Source of the DNA: Parasponia andersonii
Lineage: Eukaryota; Streptophyta; Magnoliopsida; Rosales; Cannabaceae
Assembly (NCBI GenBank): GCA_002914805.1
Contig: JXTB01000205.1
Coordinates: 258,526-322,525 of the forward strand
Direction of reading: 5' to 3'
Length of the DNA stretch: 64,000 bases
Shown here in pieces: positions 21,701-32,300 of this stretch (its first letter is position 1; each line of letters starts with the position of its first letter). Position numbers and translations under genes: made by a program. The notes beneath the pieces are model-generated. The model saw only the letters and a list, made by a program, of their open reading frames with translations, did not search any database and had not been told where the DNA came from.

Positions 21701-24700
21701 TCCCTAGTTTTGTTTGTCGCTTTCTTTCATCTGATTAATATCATATGGTATGACTTCTTGCCACATTTCTAGGTTTTAAATGGTCCATTATTATTTTGGA
21801 CTTGTAGTACATCCCCGTGCACTGGCTGCCATTTGATTAGTCTCCTTTTTATGCTAATTTGAGTTTATGTGTCAAGTGACACTTGGTTTTTGTTTATTTT
21901 TTAGTGCACTGGCTGCCATTTGATTAGTCTCCTTTTTATGCTAATTTGAGTTTATGTGTCAAGTGACACTTGGTTTTTGTTTATTTTTTAGTGTATGGAA
22001 CTACAACGAGGCTACACTTCTCAACAGCTTTGGTAATCATGATTTTCCTGATAAAGGAATTTCTAAGCTCGCCCTCGTGAATGAGCTAGATGACAGCTTG
22101 CTTCTTGCTGCTTCATGTAATTTACTACTTTGCTGTGTACTATTCTCTTATTGGGAATGAGGGCTATTATCAAACATGTCATCTGGAGATTGACTTGCTC
22201 TGCCCTTGCATGATACAGGTGATGGAAATATTCGCATTTGGAAAGATTATGCGACAAGGGGTGACCAGAAGCTTGTTACTGCATTCTCTTCAATTCAAGG
22301 TCATAAACCTGGCGTCCGAAGTTTGAATGCAGTTGTGGATTGGCAGCAGCAGTCTGGATATCTGGTACTGCTTCTTTATGATATGTAACTTTAGAACAGA
22401 ACTCAGCTGGAGCTGGGTGTGCTTTTTGCTATTTTCTCAATCTTGATGTTTATAGTTGGCAAAAGATGTTTGATAAATTTTTTCATGTCACATTGCTAGT
22501 ATTCTTCTGGTGAGATATCTCGCATAATGATTTGGGATCTGGATAAGGAGCAACTTGTTGATTCTGTTCTTTCGTCATCAGACTGCAGCATCTCAGCATT
22601 GGTCAGATTTACTTCCCTCGTGTGCTTATTTGTGTAGCTATATTGACTAGATTAATGTTGTGACTTATTTTTTTTGCTTATCCGAAAGGTGTTAGAAAGG
22701 TAGGAAATTGGGGAGCTAGCTCAAAGTCTGTGAATGACTTTTATTGATTTTATTTTATCGTTTTGCAGTTTTTTCTCTTTTCCTTTATCATCATCATCAT
22801 TATTATTTGCCAATGTCGAAGGTAATTCATTCAAACAAATAAAGAAGTTTGTGAAGGACATTGCATTTAAAACATTAACCATTGCAGTAGCGGCTTGTCT
22901 TGGATGGATATTTGTTATCAAGTCAAGGATGCTTAGAATTTCTTTTAAACGACATCAAGTCAATAGGTTGCTTGTTACATATTTTCTAGACATTACCTGG
23001 ACAAAAAGTAGGAGCTTTTTTTTTTTAACTACTCGCATATAGCATAATGTATCTGTATAGATTGCTAATTTTTATTCGCATGAGCTATTTTACAGCTCCT
23101 GAAATTGTGCGTCCTTGAATTTGTTATTATTGATTTTTGGACATGATGCTTCAAGGATCATGCACCAGGAATACAACCAAGACTTATGCGTGTTCCGTTG
23201 CGGTCACTTGAGTCTTGTTTGTTTCCTTTCTCAAAGGTTGATTTGTAACACAAAGTCTTCTCCTCTGTTTTAGTTGGGATCAGGATGGCCCTGCCTTTTT
23301 GTTTTTTATATAGAACATATATCAGTATTCTTTTTCTGTTTTATGGTTCCCAATCGTTTAGGCATGTGGATGATAAGGTCAGTTTGTCATCTTGTTTGGT
23401 AGTTTGTTTTCGGGCAGAGTCATATGTTTTCTTATTCAAAAGTGATGTATAAATTTCAACACACCTAAATGTAATAGGAAATCATCATAGGTGGTTCTGG
23501 CTTTGGCTTTTTTACGTTCTGTCTTCTGCTTTGACTGTTACTTTGCAGCTTCTCTGGTGTGTCTCACTTGTTTGTGTTACTTTTGTGGTTTTGTGACTTT
23601 TAGCTTGTTGGCCTGTTTGTTAAGATTGTCGTCTTACTTAATGATAGTTTTTATTTGTTGCTTATTTTGTTTATTTGAGACCGTGCATTTGCCGATTTCT
23701 CTTCCCTGCATGCACTTTGTAGTCTGCTTCTCAAGTTCATGGTGGTCAATTCGCTGCTGGATTTGTTGATGGTTCTGTCAGACTCTATGATGTGCGAACA
23801 CCTGAAACGTAAGCCCTAAATTTTTTGCTCCAAGATGTGAATCTGTATCTAGTTGCATATGTGAAAGTTTGCTTGCTTATTATTCGCTGGACCATATGTA
23901 GTGAACGAACTTGATAATTTTTAGTGGAGGCATATATACAGCGATTTTCAATTACATGCTAACATGTATGCATTCTGTATCGACATCACAAAGTCCGAAA
24001 ACTTTCTCTTTCTATGTGTTGCAATATATGTGCCAGATATTTTAGAATTGTCCATATTAGCTATTAATCATGAGCTTCCGTCAATTTTTGAGGTTTACGA
24101 GCACTACTGGAACTACTTATCTCATTGTTTCCTGAATTTTTTATTTTGTCATTTCTGCTGTGTTGAAGAATCCGTAAAAGGGTGCTGCATGGGATTCACC
24201 TTTCTATTTGTTCCTTCAATTAGTATCTTGCAATTTGTATGCTGTGCTAACTTTTTAGGGTTGCTTTCACCTTTTGCCCATGAACATTGTGTCATGTCCC
24301 GTATTGTCCTCTAAACTTTAAATTGTGCCATATAATCACTTGAAGTTTGCATTTTGGAATTATGTGCATCCTATATGGCCTCAAATTCTGGGTAAAATAG
24401 TCACTTAGTTAGAAATATTAACAGTAGAGAATGAGAAGAAAATAGAAAATACATATTTAAGATCGCATTTTAGATCTTTTTTTTTTGATTTCATGCAAAT
24501 GCAATATTAAGTACGTATTTCGTAGTTTGGTTTTATTTCATTTACTAAAATGATCAACTTACATCAAGTATAGGTCACATGTGATGCCATATGACCTATT
24601 AGTATAATTTTAGTAAGTTCAGTGAAAGGAGCATTTTGAAACATAATGCTGAGTTTGAGGGGGTATATGACATGTTTTAGAATTCGTGGGCAAAAATTTG

Positions 24701-25265
24701 ACTATTAGGAGCTTTTAGCCTTGACTCGTTTACATTTGTAATTCATAGGCTTGTCTGCACAACTCGGCCACACACTCAGAATACAAGAGTTATGGGGATT
24801 GGCTTTCAACCAGGACTTGATCCAGCTAAGGTAAACAGAGACTGTTATGTTGATAATTCTTGTGATGGTCATTAAGTATCGTTATCAACTTCATTGAGAT
24901 CTTGGTGGAAGTAATAGTTAGCTTGCATTGATGCTTCCGTCCAGATTGTCAGTGCTTCTCAAGCTGGCGACATTCAATTCCTTGATATCAGAAGCAATAG
25001 GGATACGTATCTCACAATTGAAGCTCACAGGGGTTCTCTTACAGCTTTAGCTATTCATAGACATGCCCCCATACTTGCGAGTGGTTCGGCCAAACAATAC
25101 ATCAAGGTCTTTAGTTTGGAGGGTGAACAACTAAACATCATACGGTACTATCCTACCATTATGGCCCAAAAGATTGGTTCTGTTAGCTGTCTTAATTTCC
25201 ATCCCTATGAAGTTCTACTTGCCGCCGGTGCAGTAGACGCTTTGGTTTCTATTCATGCTGATTGA
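12001..25265 (+). CDS. RAPTOR1: RAPTOR, regulatory-associated protein of TOR (23 exons, 1341 aa)
   Basis: Scaffold subunit of TORC1 that recruits substrates such as S6K to TOR kinase in the cytoplasm. Coding exons: 12001-12297, 13426-13528, 13627-13709, 13792-13950, 14043-14159, 14261-14418, 16687-16841, 16943-17087, 17170-17248, 17391-17492, 18162-18245, 18331-18441, 18763-19116, 19240-19429, 19628-20200, 20315-20644, 20773-20896, 21992-22116, 22219-22364, 22500-22601, 23723-23808, 24749-24830, 24945-25265. All introns are GT-AG and the phases close over 4026 nt, near the length of known plant RAPTOR (about 1340 aa). The Raptor-N caspase-like domain shows [12 protein letters not shown] (His about 198) and YVFDCSAAG (Cys about 241). 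Then come HEAT-type repeats (about 390-650), a Ser-rich linker (about 710-900) and a C-terminal WD40 propeller (about 1010-1341). The start at 12001 is the first in-frame ATG; one at 12019 is an alternative. The exon 1 donor (CGA|GTTATC) is weak, but the protein supports it. Confidence 0.97.
12298..13425 (+). other. RAPTOR intron 1 (1128 bp)
   Basis: T-rich intron with a (CT)n run at about 13123-13146. It ends CTGATGCAG before exon 2. Nothing else is recognisable in it. Confidence 0.85.
14419..16686 (+). other. RAPTOR intron 6 (2268 bp, the longest)
   Basis: It splits the Trp codon of a conserved ALRW-FCRRS segment. It holds a (TA)n microsatellite at about 14692-14719 and otherwise T-rich sequence. 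I see no inserted gene or transposon domains. Confidence 0.85.
18525..18596 (+). repeat. Poly-T run of 72 bp in RAPTOR intron 12
   Basis: An uninterrupted T homopolymer, followed by a further T-run at 18695-18720 in the same 321-bp intron (18442-18762). The length in the assembly may be unreliable, because homopolymers this long are hard to sequence. Confidence 0.95.
21462..21749 (+). repeat. 144-bp tandem duplication in RAPTOR intron 17
   Basis: Copies at 21462-21605 and 21606-about 21749 both start TCAGTCTTCTAGGG. They differ at around a dozen sites, including small indels. Confidence 0.9.
21817..21990 (+). repeat. 87-bp perfect tandem duplication spanning the intron 17 acceptor
   Basis: Copies 21817-21903 and 21904-21990 look identical. 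Each ends in TTTATTTTTTA and is followed by G, so the 3' splice site exists twice, with AG at 21903-21904 and 21990-21991. Only the downstream one joins exon 18 correctly. Confidence 0.95.
22602..23722 (+). other. RAPTOR intron 20 (1121 bp)
   Basis: T-rich intron with a TCA/TTA microsatellite near 22785-22806. No coding signal that I trust. Confidence 0.8.
23809..24748 (+). other. RAPTOR intron 21 (940 bp)
   Basis: It splits a Thr codon inside the WD40 propeller. No recognisable internal feature. Confidence 0.8.
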
Positions 25266-27180
25266 CACTCTGAAACTAGATGACGATGCATCTTGTTTTC
25301 TGGATAGATGTTTGATTTGGCTTTCTTCTTCGGAGGTTACTCAGATACTTGGACTTCACATTGGAGTCCCCACTATTGCAGCACTCGGTGCGAGATCATC
25401 ATGAATACATTATGCTGCACCGTTCCCTCCGTTGTCAATTATTCTCAAGAATATTGGTAGAGGTTACTTTCTACCAAATGCTATAATATTCATTAGCCTC
25501 CGGTGTAGAGGGTCACTGGTGTTGGAAAGTATTCTGCAGATTCATTGGGGGCTTTGGAAATAATCTGTCACATAGGTACATGCATGTAAATATTCCCTTT
25601 TCTTTTTCATATTTCCCCCTTCATTTTGGTGTGTTTATTTCTTCTTTCACCCCTTTGTTCAATTTGTAAAAGCACATTTGATGGTAATTTTAGTGGTGCA
25701 TACCGATGGCTACGTGGGTGTTCCCCTAAAATGGGGGGTCTCAGGCATTTCCACGTTGCTCATCCTCTCATCTTGTTGATTTGTCATTTGCATTTATTCA
25801 CCTTGTAATTAATATTTTTTCAAGTTTGGTGTCCCGTTTTCACTATTTTTAAATTTCCGTTCTCGTCAACATTGACCAATCGTTGGTACATATGCATTTG
25901 GTCTTTCTAGCTGTCGCAATAAAAAATAAAAGAAGAAAGGAAACAAAGATAGGATTTTGTTTTCTGATAGGGCATTTTTATCGTTTAGCCTTTTAAGTAA
26001 TTGTCCTGCAAGTAAATCGTCCGTCACTAGGCTTTGACCATCGTTCACACTTCATGCACTTGTTTCCTCTTCTTTTCCTGTCTTTTTGTTTATTCAATGC
26101 TTTTCGGATGGAAAAACTCTTAAAGAGGTACAAATAAAACGGGGAATGTTCTAATATGAAAGAAAATGGTTGGGAGAAGAGAGAGGTAGAGACAAACTTT
26201 GTTCTTACTAGCAGATCTTTCTAACTGGAATCTTAACAGAATACAAATAGCACTGTCTGTACTCGTTCTAGAGTTTGCATTTCAATTTATTACCGCATTG
26301 CTGGAATGTGAAGGCCTAGGAACCGAGAATATTAATTCTCAATATGAAAATGAACAGACAGAAACTCAGAATGGAAGAGCTGATCAATGGGATTATAAGA
26401 ATAAGAACGTTTCACAGAAGCTGTACTAAGCGTTCTTAATCAGTGTAACGAAAGAAAAACCATAGAAGAAAAGCAAAATTGATCTGAAAAATCAATGAAA
26501 GGGTATTGATGTTCTCCGGCAGACGAAGAAGCCAAAAGACAGAACAAGGACAATGACACAGAAAAAGGTGGTCAGACATGGTGGTGTCATAGAACTGATT
26601 CTCTGCATCTTCAACCCTCCAATCCCCGGATGGAAGCAACATCCTCTTAATCCAAGCAGGCTCCCTGCTATATCCAGACTCAAATATTTTTATGTGGGAT
26701 CGCCGACGGATCCACAATATATATATGTATAATTGATATATATATATATATATATATCAATTCGGTATTTTTTATTATCCTTTTTTTTTTTTATAATGTT
26801 TTACTATCTTTTTTTTTTTTGGATAATATTAGGTATCCTAATTAGTTTTTCAAAATTTTTAGACTTATACAACAAGTTGTCACTGTTCAAGTAGTATTTA
26901 TGAATTTAATACTAATCACCAATTAAACCAATTAAATAGAGAGAACTCATTACTAAAAATTTAATAAACTATTTGGAATAATATTATTCTTTTTTTTTTG
27001 GTCCAATTATAATTCATCACATGTGTAATCACATGTGTTTTTTCATGATATATATAAAAATGAGAAACATTAAATAATGTGCATTTAATGTTATAACTTT
27101 TTTTTTCAACTACTCAATTATAATGACGGTTATTAGATAAGTAGAAAAAAAAAGTCATACTTACTGGACTATAACACGTG

Positions 27181-27229
<49 letters not shown>

Positions 27230-27529
27230 TCGTTATAATAGAATTTTAACGGAACTCTTCGAATTTAGGACAATATTATTGGGACGATGAAATGAATCAA
27301 AACCCTATTTATAGACGAAGCAAAAGCTATACGAATTTCATAAGGATTATTTTAAAAGTTACACGCCAACGTAGAAGATATTGACCATCAATCACAACTT
27401 CAAATCTATGAGGCTGTCTAAACAACTTAGAATGAGTATCCAAACTGAGAGTTCCATGCTGATGTACAATCACATATTCACATGGATATACATATCCATT
27501 TCGGGAAACAGTCCTGTTATCTAAAAAGT
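25266..27529. other. Convergent intergenic region, RAPTOR 3' end to TOL 3' end
   Basis: The first 300 bp or so should be RAPTOR 3' UTR; I could not fix a poly(A) site. (TA)n runs lie at about 26725-26758 and 27189-27227. A minus-strand frame at 26492-26683 has one hydrophobic stretch, but nothing I recognise supports it as a gene. The last part before 27530 should be TOL 3' UTR. Confidence 0.55.
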
Positions 27530-30500
27530 TCACTTCCTTCCACCGACCATACCTTGGCTAGCAGTTCCAGCCAAGCTAGACGACGTGCCGCTGCTTGGCA
27601 TCTTAACCCTTCCATCTGCACTGCCAAAAACATTTAGATCTTCAAACAATCTGTACGAAGGAATAAAGGGCTTTTGACCCGCTGAAGGAGCAGGATTCCA
27701 AGCAGCGGTTACTACCCGTGAATCTCCATTCATAGCTAACCCATTTTCCCTTGCTGGGAAAGAACCATAATGCTGCAAAGGTCGGACAGCTTGAACTGGT
27801 GTATAAGATGCTGTTGTTACTGGTGTATACGACGTTGTATTGGTATGAGCTACATATGCATTATTTGAGGATAAATGACCCTGATTGCTATAATAACCAG
27901 GGGTAGCAGCCCATGGTGGAGGGGGGTAACCAGCCGAGTAAGTAGGAGGCTGAGGTTGCATGTGTGGACGGGTTTGAGCCGCTGGTAGAGGTTGTGGTTG
28001 GGCTTCGGCATGAGTTTGTTGCTGGGGTTGGGCCCATGGAACAACATAGCTGTTGTATGGTGTTTGACCTTGATTTCCAGGGTAAGTTTGGGAGGAATTG
28101 GTGTAAGCTTGTGTGCTGGGGGAAACAGGCACCTGATGCATGTTTTGGTTGGAAGGTGGAGTATAAGGCTGCGGGTTATGGGGGGAAGTTTCTGTCGTCG
28201 ACAATGTGATACTCAGTAAATCAATTATGTCTTGTTCTCTGGTCTTCACATGTGCAGGTGGATCAGGGAGAGCTAATGCATTGCATGTGGCAGAGGTGGA
28301 GGCTGCTTGTGATGGAACTGTTAAGCTGCTTACATTCACAATTGCCAAACCTTCAGCCGCACCATTAGAAGTGCTTTGGGAAGCAGTTGATGGTGCTTTA
28401 GAGTGCCTGCATTTATAACACAAGCTCAATAGTTATCAAGAAACCCATAAAGATATGACAAAATCTGAGCTGCCTTATACTAGTTTGCCGACTTATAGAC
28501 TATATTAAAATACTTCTAGGCACCAACCTACAGGAAATATTCAGGGAATTTACAAGGGGAAGTGGGGTGCTGTTCTTTTGGCAACAAAATCAACTACATG
28601 ATATGCGAGGAGGATAATAAAAATTGCAAATGGAAAAAAGACGGCCAGAGAAAACAACCTTCGAGCTAGCTGTGCAAATTCATCTTCCTCTTCTTCCTCT
28701 TCATAGATCTGGCCTCTTGTCGTAGGAGCAACTGGTGCAGAAGGGTTAACATTTGGTCTTGGGCTGAAGTCTCTAGGACTGAAATCTCTAACTTCAGACT
28801 GTCTGAGACTAGAGGCACTTGTTTCAGTGCCTTGGGGACTAAAATGTGTAAGTTGTGCTGGAATTGGGGAACCAGAAGCTATAGCATCATGTTTTGCAAG
28901 CAAATTCTGCAGACTATCATTTAATTCAAGTCCCCGAGCAAGAAGCTCCTCATCTCTGTCACATTAAAAGACAATGATGTGAATTTTTTCCATCTTGCAC
29001 ACGTGCAGGCCACAGCCATGTAGACATGCACATATTAGAAGCGCATGGCCCAAAAACAATACTATAAAGTACAATGAGCAATTTAAGCCTCAATTAAATA
29101 TCCTGATTATATTGATGATACTAACCCAGTTGAAGTTAGCATCTGCATCAGCTTTTTCTGGTTGGCACGGCATCTATTAACAAGCTCAACTATCACTTCA
29201 TCTTTTACAGCCTACAAGGGAATACAAAAGAAACACACTTTCAGCATCAGTAGCTCATATCAGAGGGATGTTAAAAATATATGTATGCATATATGCGTGT
29301 GGGTATATATGTGTATCTATATATGTGTATCTATATATGTGTATATATATATAAATTTTGCTCATACCGCAGAGTCACTAGGATTTACAGCTTGCAGCAT
29401 GTCACTTAGGAGTTCCAAAACATTCTGCATAGCATCCATGCTTGACAAGCTTTAAGAAAAATAAATCAGATGACTGTGTACAACAATTTTCAAAAACTAA
29501 TAATCTAAATCATGACTGCATTAAAATTCTCACCTTAAGCTCTCAATTTCTGTTGCCATAGTTTCATCAAGCCTTCTTGAAGCATTGCTAGGCATCCCAT
29601 ATCCAGGTTGAGGACGTCCCAGGGTCGGATGCGAAGCAGGAGGCGTAAATATAGGAGCTGCATCTAACGAACGCTTGGGAAATTCAACTCCAGAACGCTG
29701 CCATTCATTTAATTCAATGCTATTGGAAAACAATTCATCTGACTTGTCAAAATAAATAAATAAATAAAACCTAGTTGCTCAGGAATTTGTTGCCAACAAT
29801 TTATGATATAAGACAATATTTTGTTTTATATCATAAATGAAACAATGGGAGAAAGAGAAACTGATATTACCTTGTCCACCTAGTCAGTTAAGAGCCCTAT
29901 AAACAGTAGGGACATGCATTTGAATAGTTATGTAAAGAACCTTTTTTTTTAAAAAAAAATGTTGTTGAAAAGGAAAAAGGAAAAGAAAATATTTTAACGT
30001 TCAGTATACTTGAAAATGGCAGCAAACCAATAAACATCATGGTAAACCACTTGATATTGTGTTTCCATAAAACCTAAGATACTATTAGCCTTATTATGAT
30101 AAATATTGAAAGGATAATGGATGCAATCAATCCATAAAATACCATAATTTCTATTCCAAACATCAAAGGGCATTAAAAAAAAACTCAACAGTTACTACTA
30201 CCAAAAGAAAGAACCCAAGGCATGTAAAGATGAAGCTAAAAGCATACTCTTAATTCTTCATACGCATAATAATATTGAGGATGCTTTCCTCCAGGTCCAC
30301 CAAATGCTTCTTGCCAAGAGTCTAGCAAGACCAAGATTTTCTCCCTCACTTGCATATCTGCCTGTGAAAGTTACAATCCACATAAGTTTCAGAATTAGGG
30401 CAGAATCTTCTAACCAGACGAGATAAACTAAACATGATTCAGAAAGAACTGGAATAGAACAAAATTTGTCCACCAACTAAGACTAAAGGTTTGACAAACA

Positions 30501-31717
30501 CACATACAACAAATATCTTGAATAGAAAAACTCCCAACAAAACTATGTGGAGCCAAATGTCTTTGATGATGATAATTAATATCTTAAGAACTTACCTTCT
30601 TCTTAACAATTTTGATCATCTCCCCTAGAATATTCCTCTCGGCAATTTGGAAATGGACATAGTCCCCACAGTTCTTTACCATTGTCTCTAACAGCTACAA
30701 ATGTCGAATAAACACGATAAACCAGTAAGAAAAAAATTCACTCAACTATAATTTTGGGTTTCTGATTGAAAAACACACACACACACACATTCAGATCATT
30801 AAATTGGAAAGTAAAAAATGAGGGAACTAAAAGTTGAAGCCAAAAGTACCGTCAAAGAGAGTAATTGAACTTTCGAGTTCTTATGCTGCAACCTTCTTTT
30901 CAGAGCTTTTACAACGTCTTTAGCCTGCCTGCACGTTTTAATGCATGGCGATATATCAATCAACACGCTCTTGACATTAATTTATTACCAAAAAAAAAAA
31001 AAAAAATTACAGCTTTATAGTTTTCCATTTAAATTAAAAAGTTAATGAACTAAGGAATTAATTTTCAACATCACACACAGAAAAATAAGTAAATAAATAT
31101 ATTTTTTTTGAAGAAAATGGAGAAAATTTAAAGTTGCAATTTATCAAAACTAACCACAAAATATACTGTAGAGCTTATTCAAGGGGCACAAACAGTGACC
31201 AATAGAATTTTGTAACGCAAAAATTCGGCCTCAAAATAACTATTTTTATTTTAAAAAAAAATCCTTTAAACAAAAATCATTTAGCAAAAAAAAAAAATTA
31301 GAAGTTTTATTTATTTATTTATTTTTAAACTAATATTCCTCCTCTAGTTTCCGTTGCTAATTCTTTGGGGTAAAAACATCAAGGTTCATCATGAACAAAC
31401 AAAGAAATCAGGAAAAGAGAATTAAATTAAATTAAATACCGAAAACGTAAATTTTCTTTCTAAAATATAGTACTGAAAATTCAATCCCAAAGATGATCAA
31501 AGTCGAATCCTAAAAAATAAACAAAAATTAAAAAATTAAAAAAAAAAGGAGACTTAAAATTGAAGCGTTTGGGTTACCAATGATGAGAATTGACGGAATC
31601 GCAGATATCGATATTCATAGTCCAATCAGGACTTATCAGAAGATCGCTGGTCGCCTTCTCCACAGCTACTGTTGCTGAAGAAGACGACGATGATGATGAA
31701 GACGCCATCGCCAACAT
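27530..31717 (-). CDS. TOL: TOM1-LIKE (TOL) VHS-GAT protein (9 exons, 645 aa)
   Basis: Plant TOL proteins bind ubiquitinated cargo at the plasma membrane and endosomes and stand in for ESCRT-0 in sorting to the vacuole. Exons in coding order: 31717-31578, 30928-30850, 30694-30596, 30361-30248, 29697-29534, 29449-29368, 29211-29126, 28955-28659, 28406-27530; phases close over 1938 nt. The VHS domain covers residues about 15-150 ([59 protein letters not shown]). A GAT domain follows at about 190-285. Then come an acidic [15 protein letters not shown] segment (about 340-354), a clathrin-box-like [10 protein letters not shown] and a long Gln/Pro/Tyr-rich tail ending with [17 protein letters not shown]. 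The tail resembles long members such as TOL6 or TOL9; I cannot choose between them. A second in-frame ATG lies three codons in. Confidence 0.95.
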
Positions 31718-32300
31718 CTCTCTCTCTCTCTCTCTCTCTAACTTTCTTTCTCTCTCTCTCTCTCTCTCTTCCTCTGATACAACTGAAATTTCTATGCGTT
31801 AATTATAAACCAGGAAAAAAAAATTAAAAGTTAAAAATCAAAACGATGAAGCAGCGATTAATTCCAGGGCCTTATTTTCGCCGAAAATACACGCCCGCGC
31901 CATTACTGTCTGTTTGGTTGAGAGGAAAATTCCGAAACCCTAGAAATTGTAAATATGGAATTTTCTTCGTTTCGTTTCCCTTCTCTTTCTCTCTCGCACC
32001 GCTCACTAAAACAATAAAACAAAAAATAAAATTAAAATATATTTTAAAAAAGAAAAAAAAATTAATTGTTTGAAAATTTTTTTTTCTTTATTGATTACCG
32101 AAAATTTCGTTCTTTGGTTTGCTTTACTTTCGTCGATGCTTTATGACTCTATCCATTTATGATAAGCACCCCGGTTTAGTGTCTTCTCTGTTCCCACGCG
32201 CACGTGACTACACGCGCGAGAAGCTAGAGCCTAGATTGGTACTAAACTTGCCTATCAGCCTATCAGGGCGAGTATACTACCTTTGTTAGTGGTATACGAG
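31718..32300 (-). promoter_or_regulatory. TOL leader and promoter region
   Basis: Directly upstream of the ATG is a (GA)n tract on the minus strand (about 31718-31771), typical of plant leaders. A palindromic G-box CACGTG lies at 32201-32206, about 485 bp upstream of the ATG, in a GC-richer patch. Function is not shown by sequence. Confidence 0.5.

Larger units (their letters stand above)
20897..21991 (+). other. RAPTOR intron 17 with two tandem duplications
   Basis: 1095-bp intron between the [14 protein letters not shown] and [10 protein letters not shown] coding segments. It contains a 144-bp and an 87-bp two-copy tandem duplication. The second one reaches the 3' splice site. Confidence 0.93.

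Noticed and set aside
23140-23250. Possible extra exon in RAPTOR intron 20 (a short Pro/Arg/Leu-rich open reading)
   Set aside because: Exons 20 and 21 already join in phase and give the conserved [12 protein letters not shown] order; adding this piece would break the WD40 region.
26436-26717. Minus-strand frames with a hydrophobic stretch between RAPTOR and TOL
   Set aside because: No recognisable family, no supporting splice or promoter signals; overlapping frames compete over the same bases.
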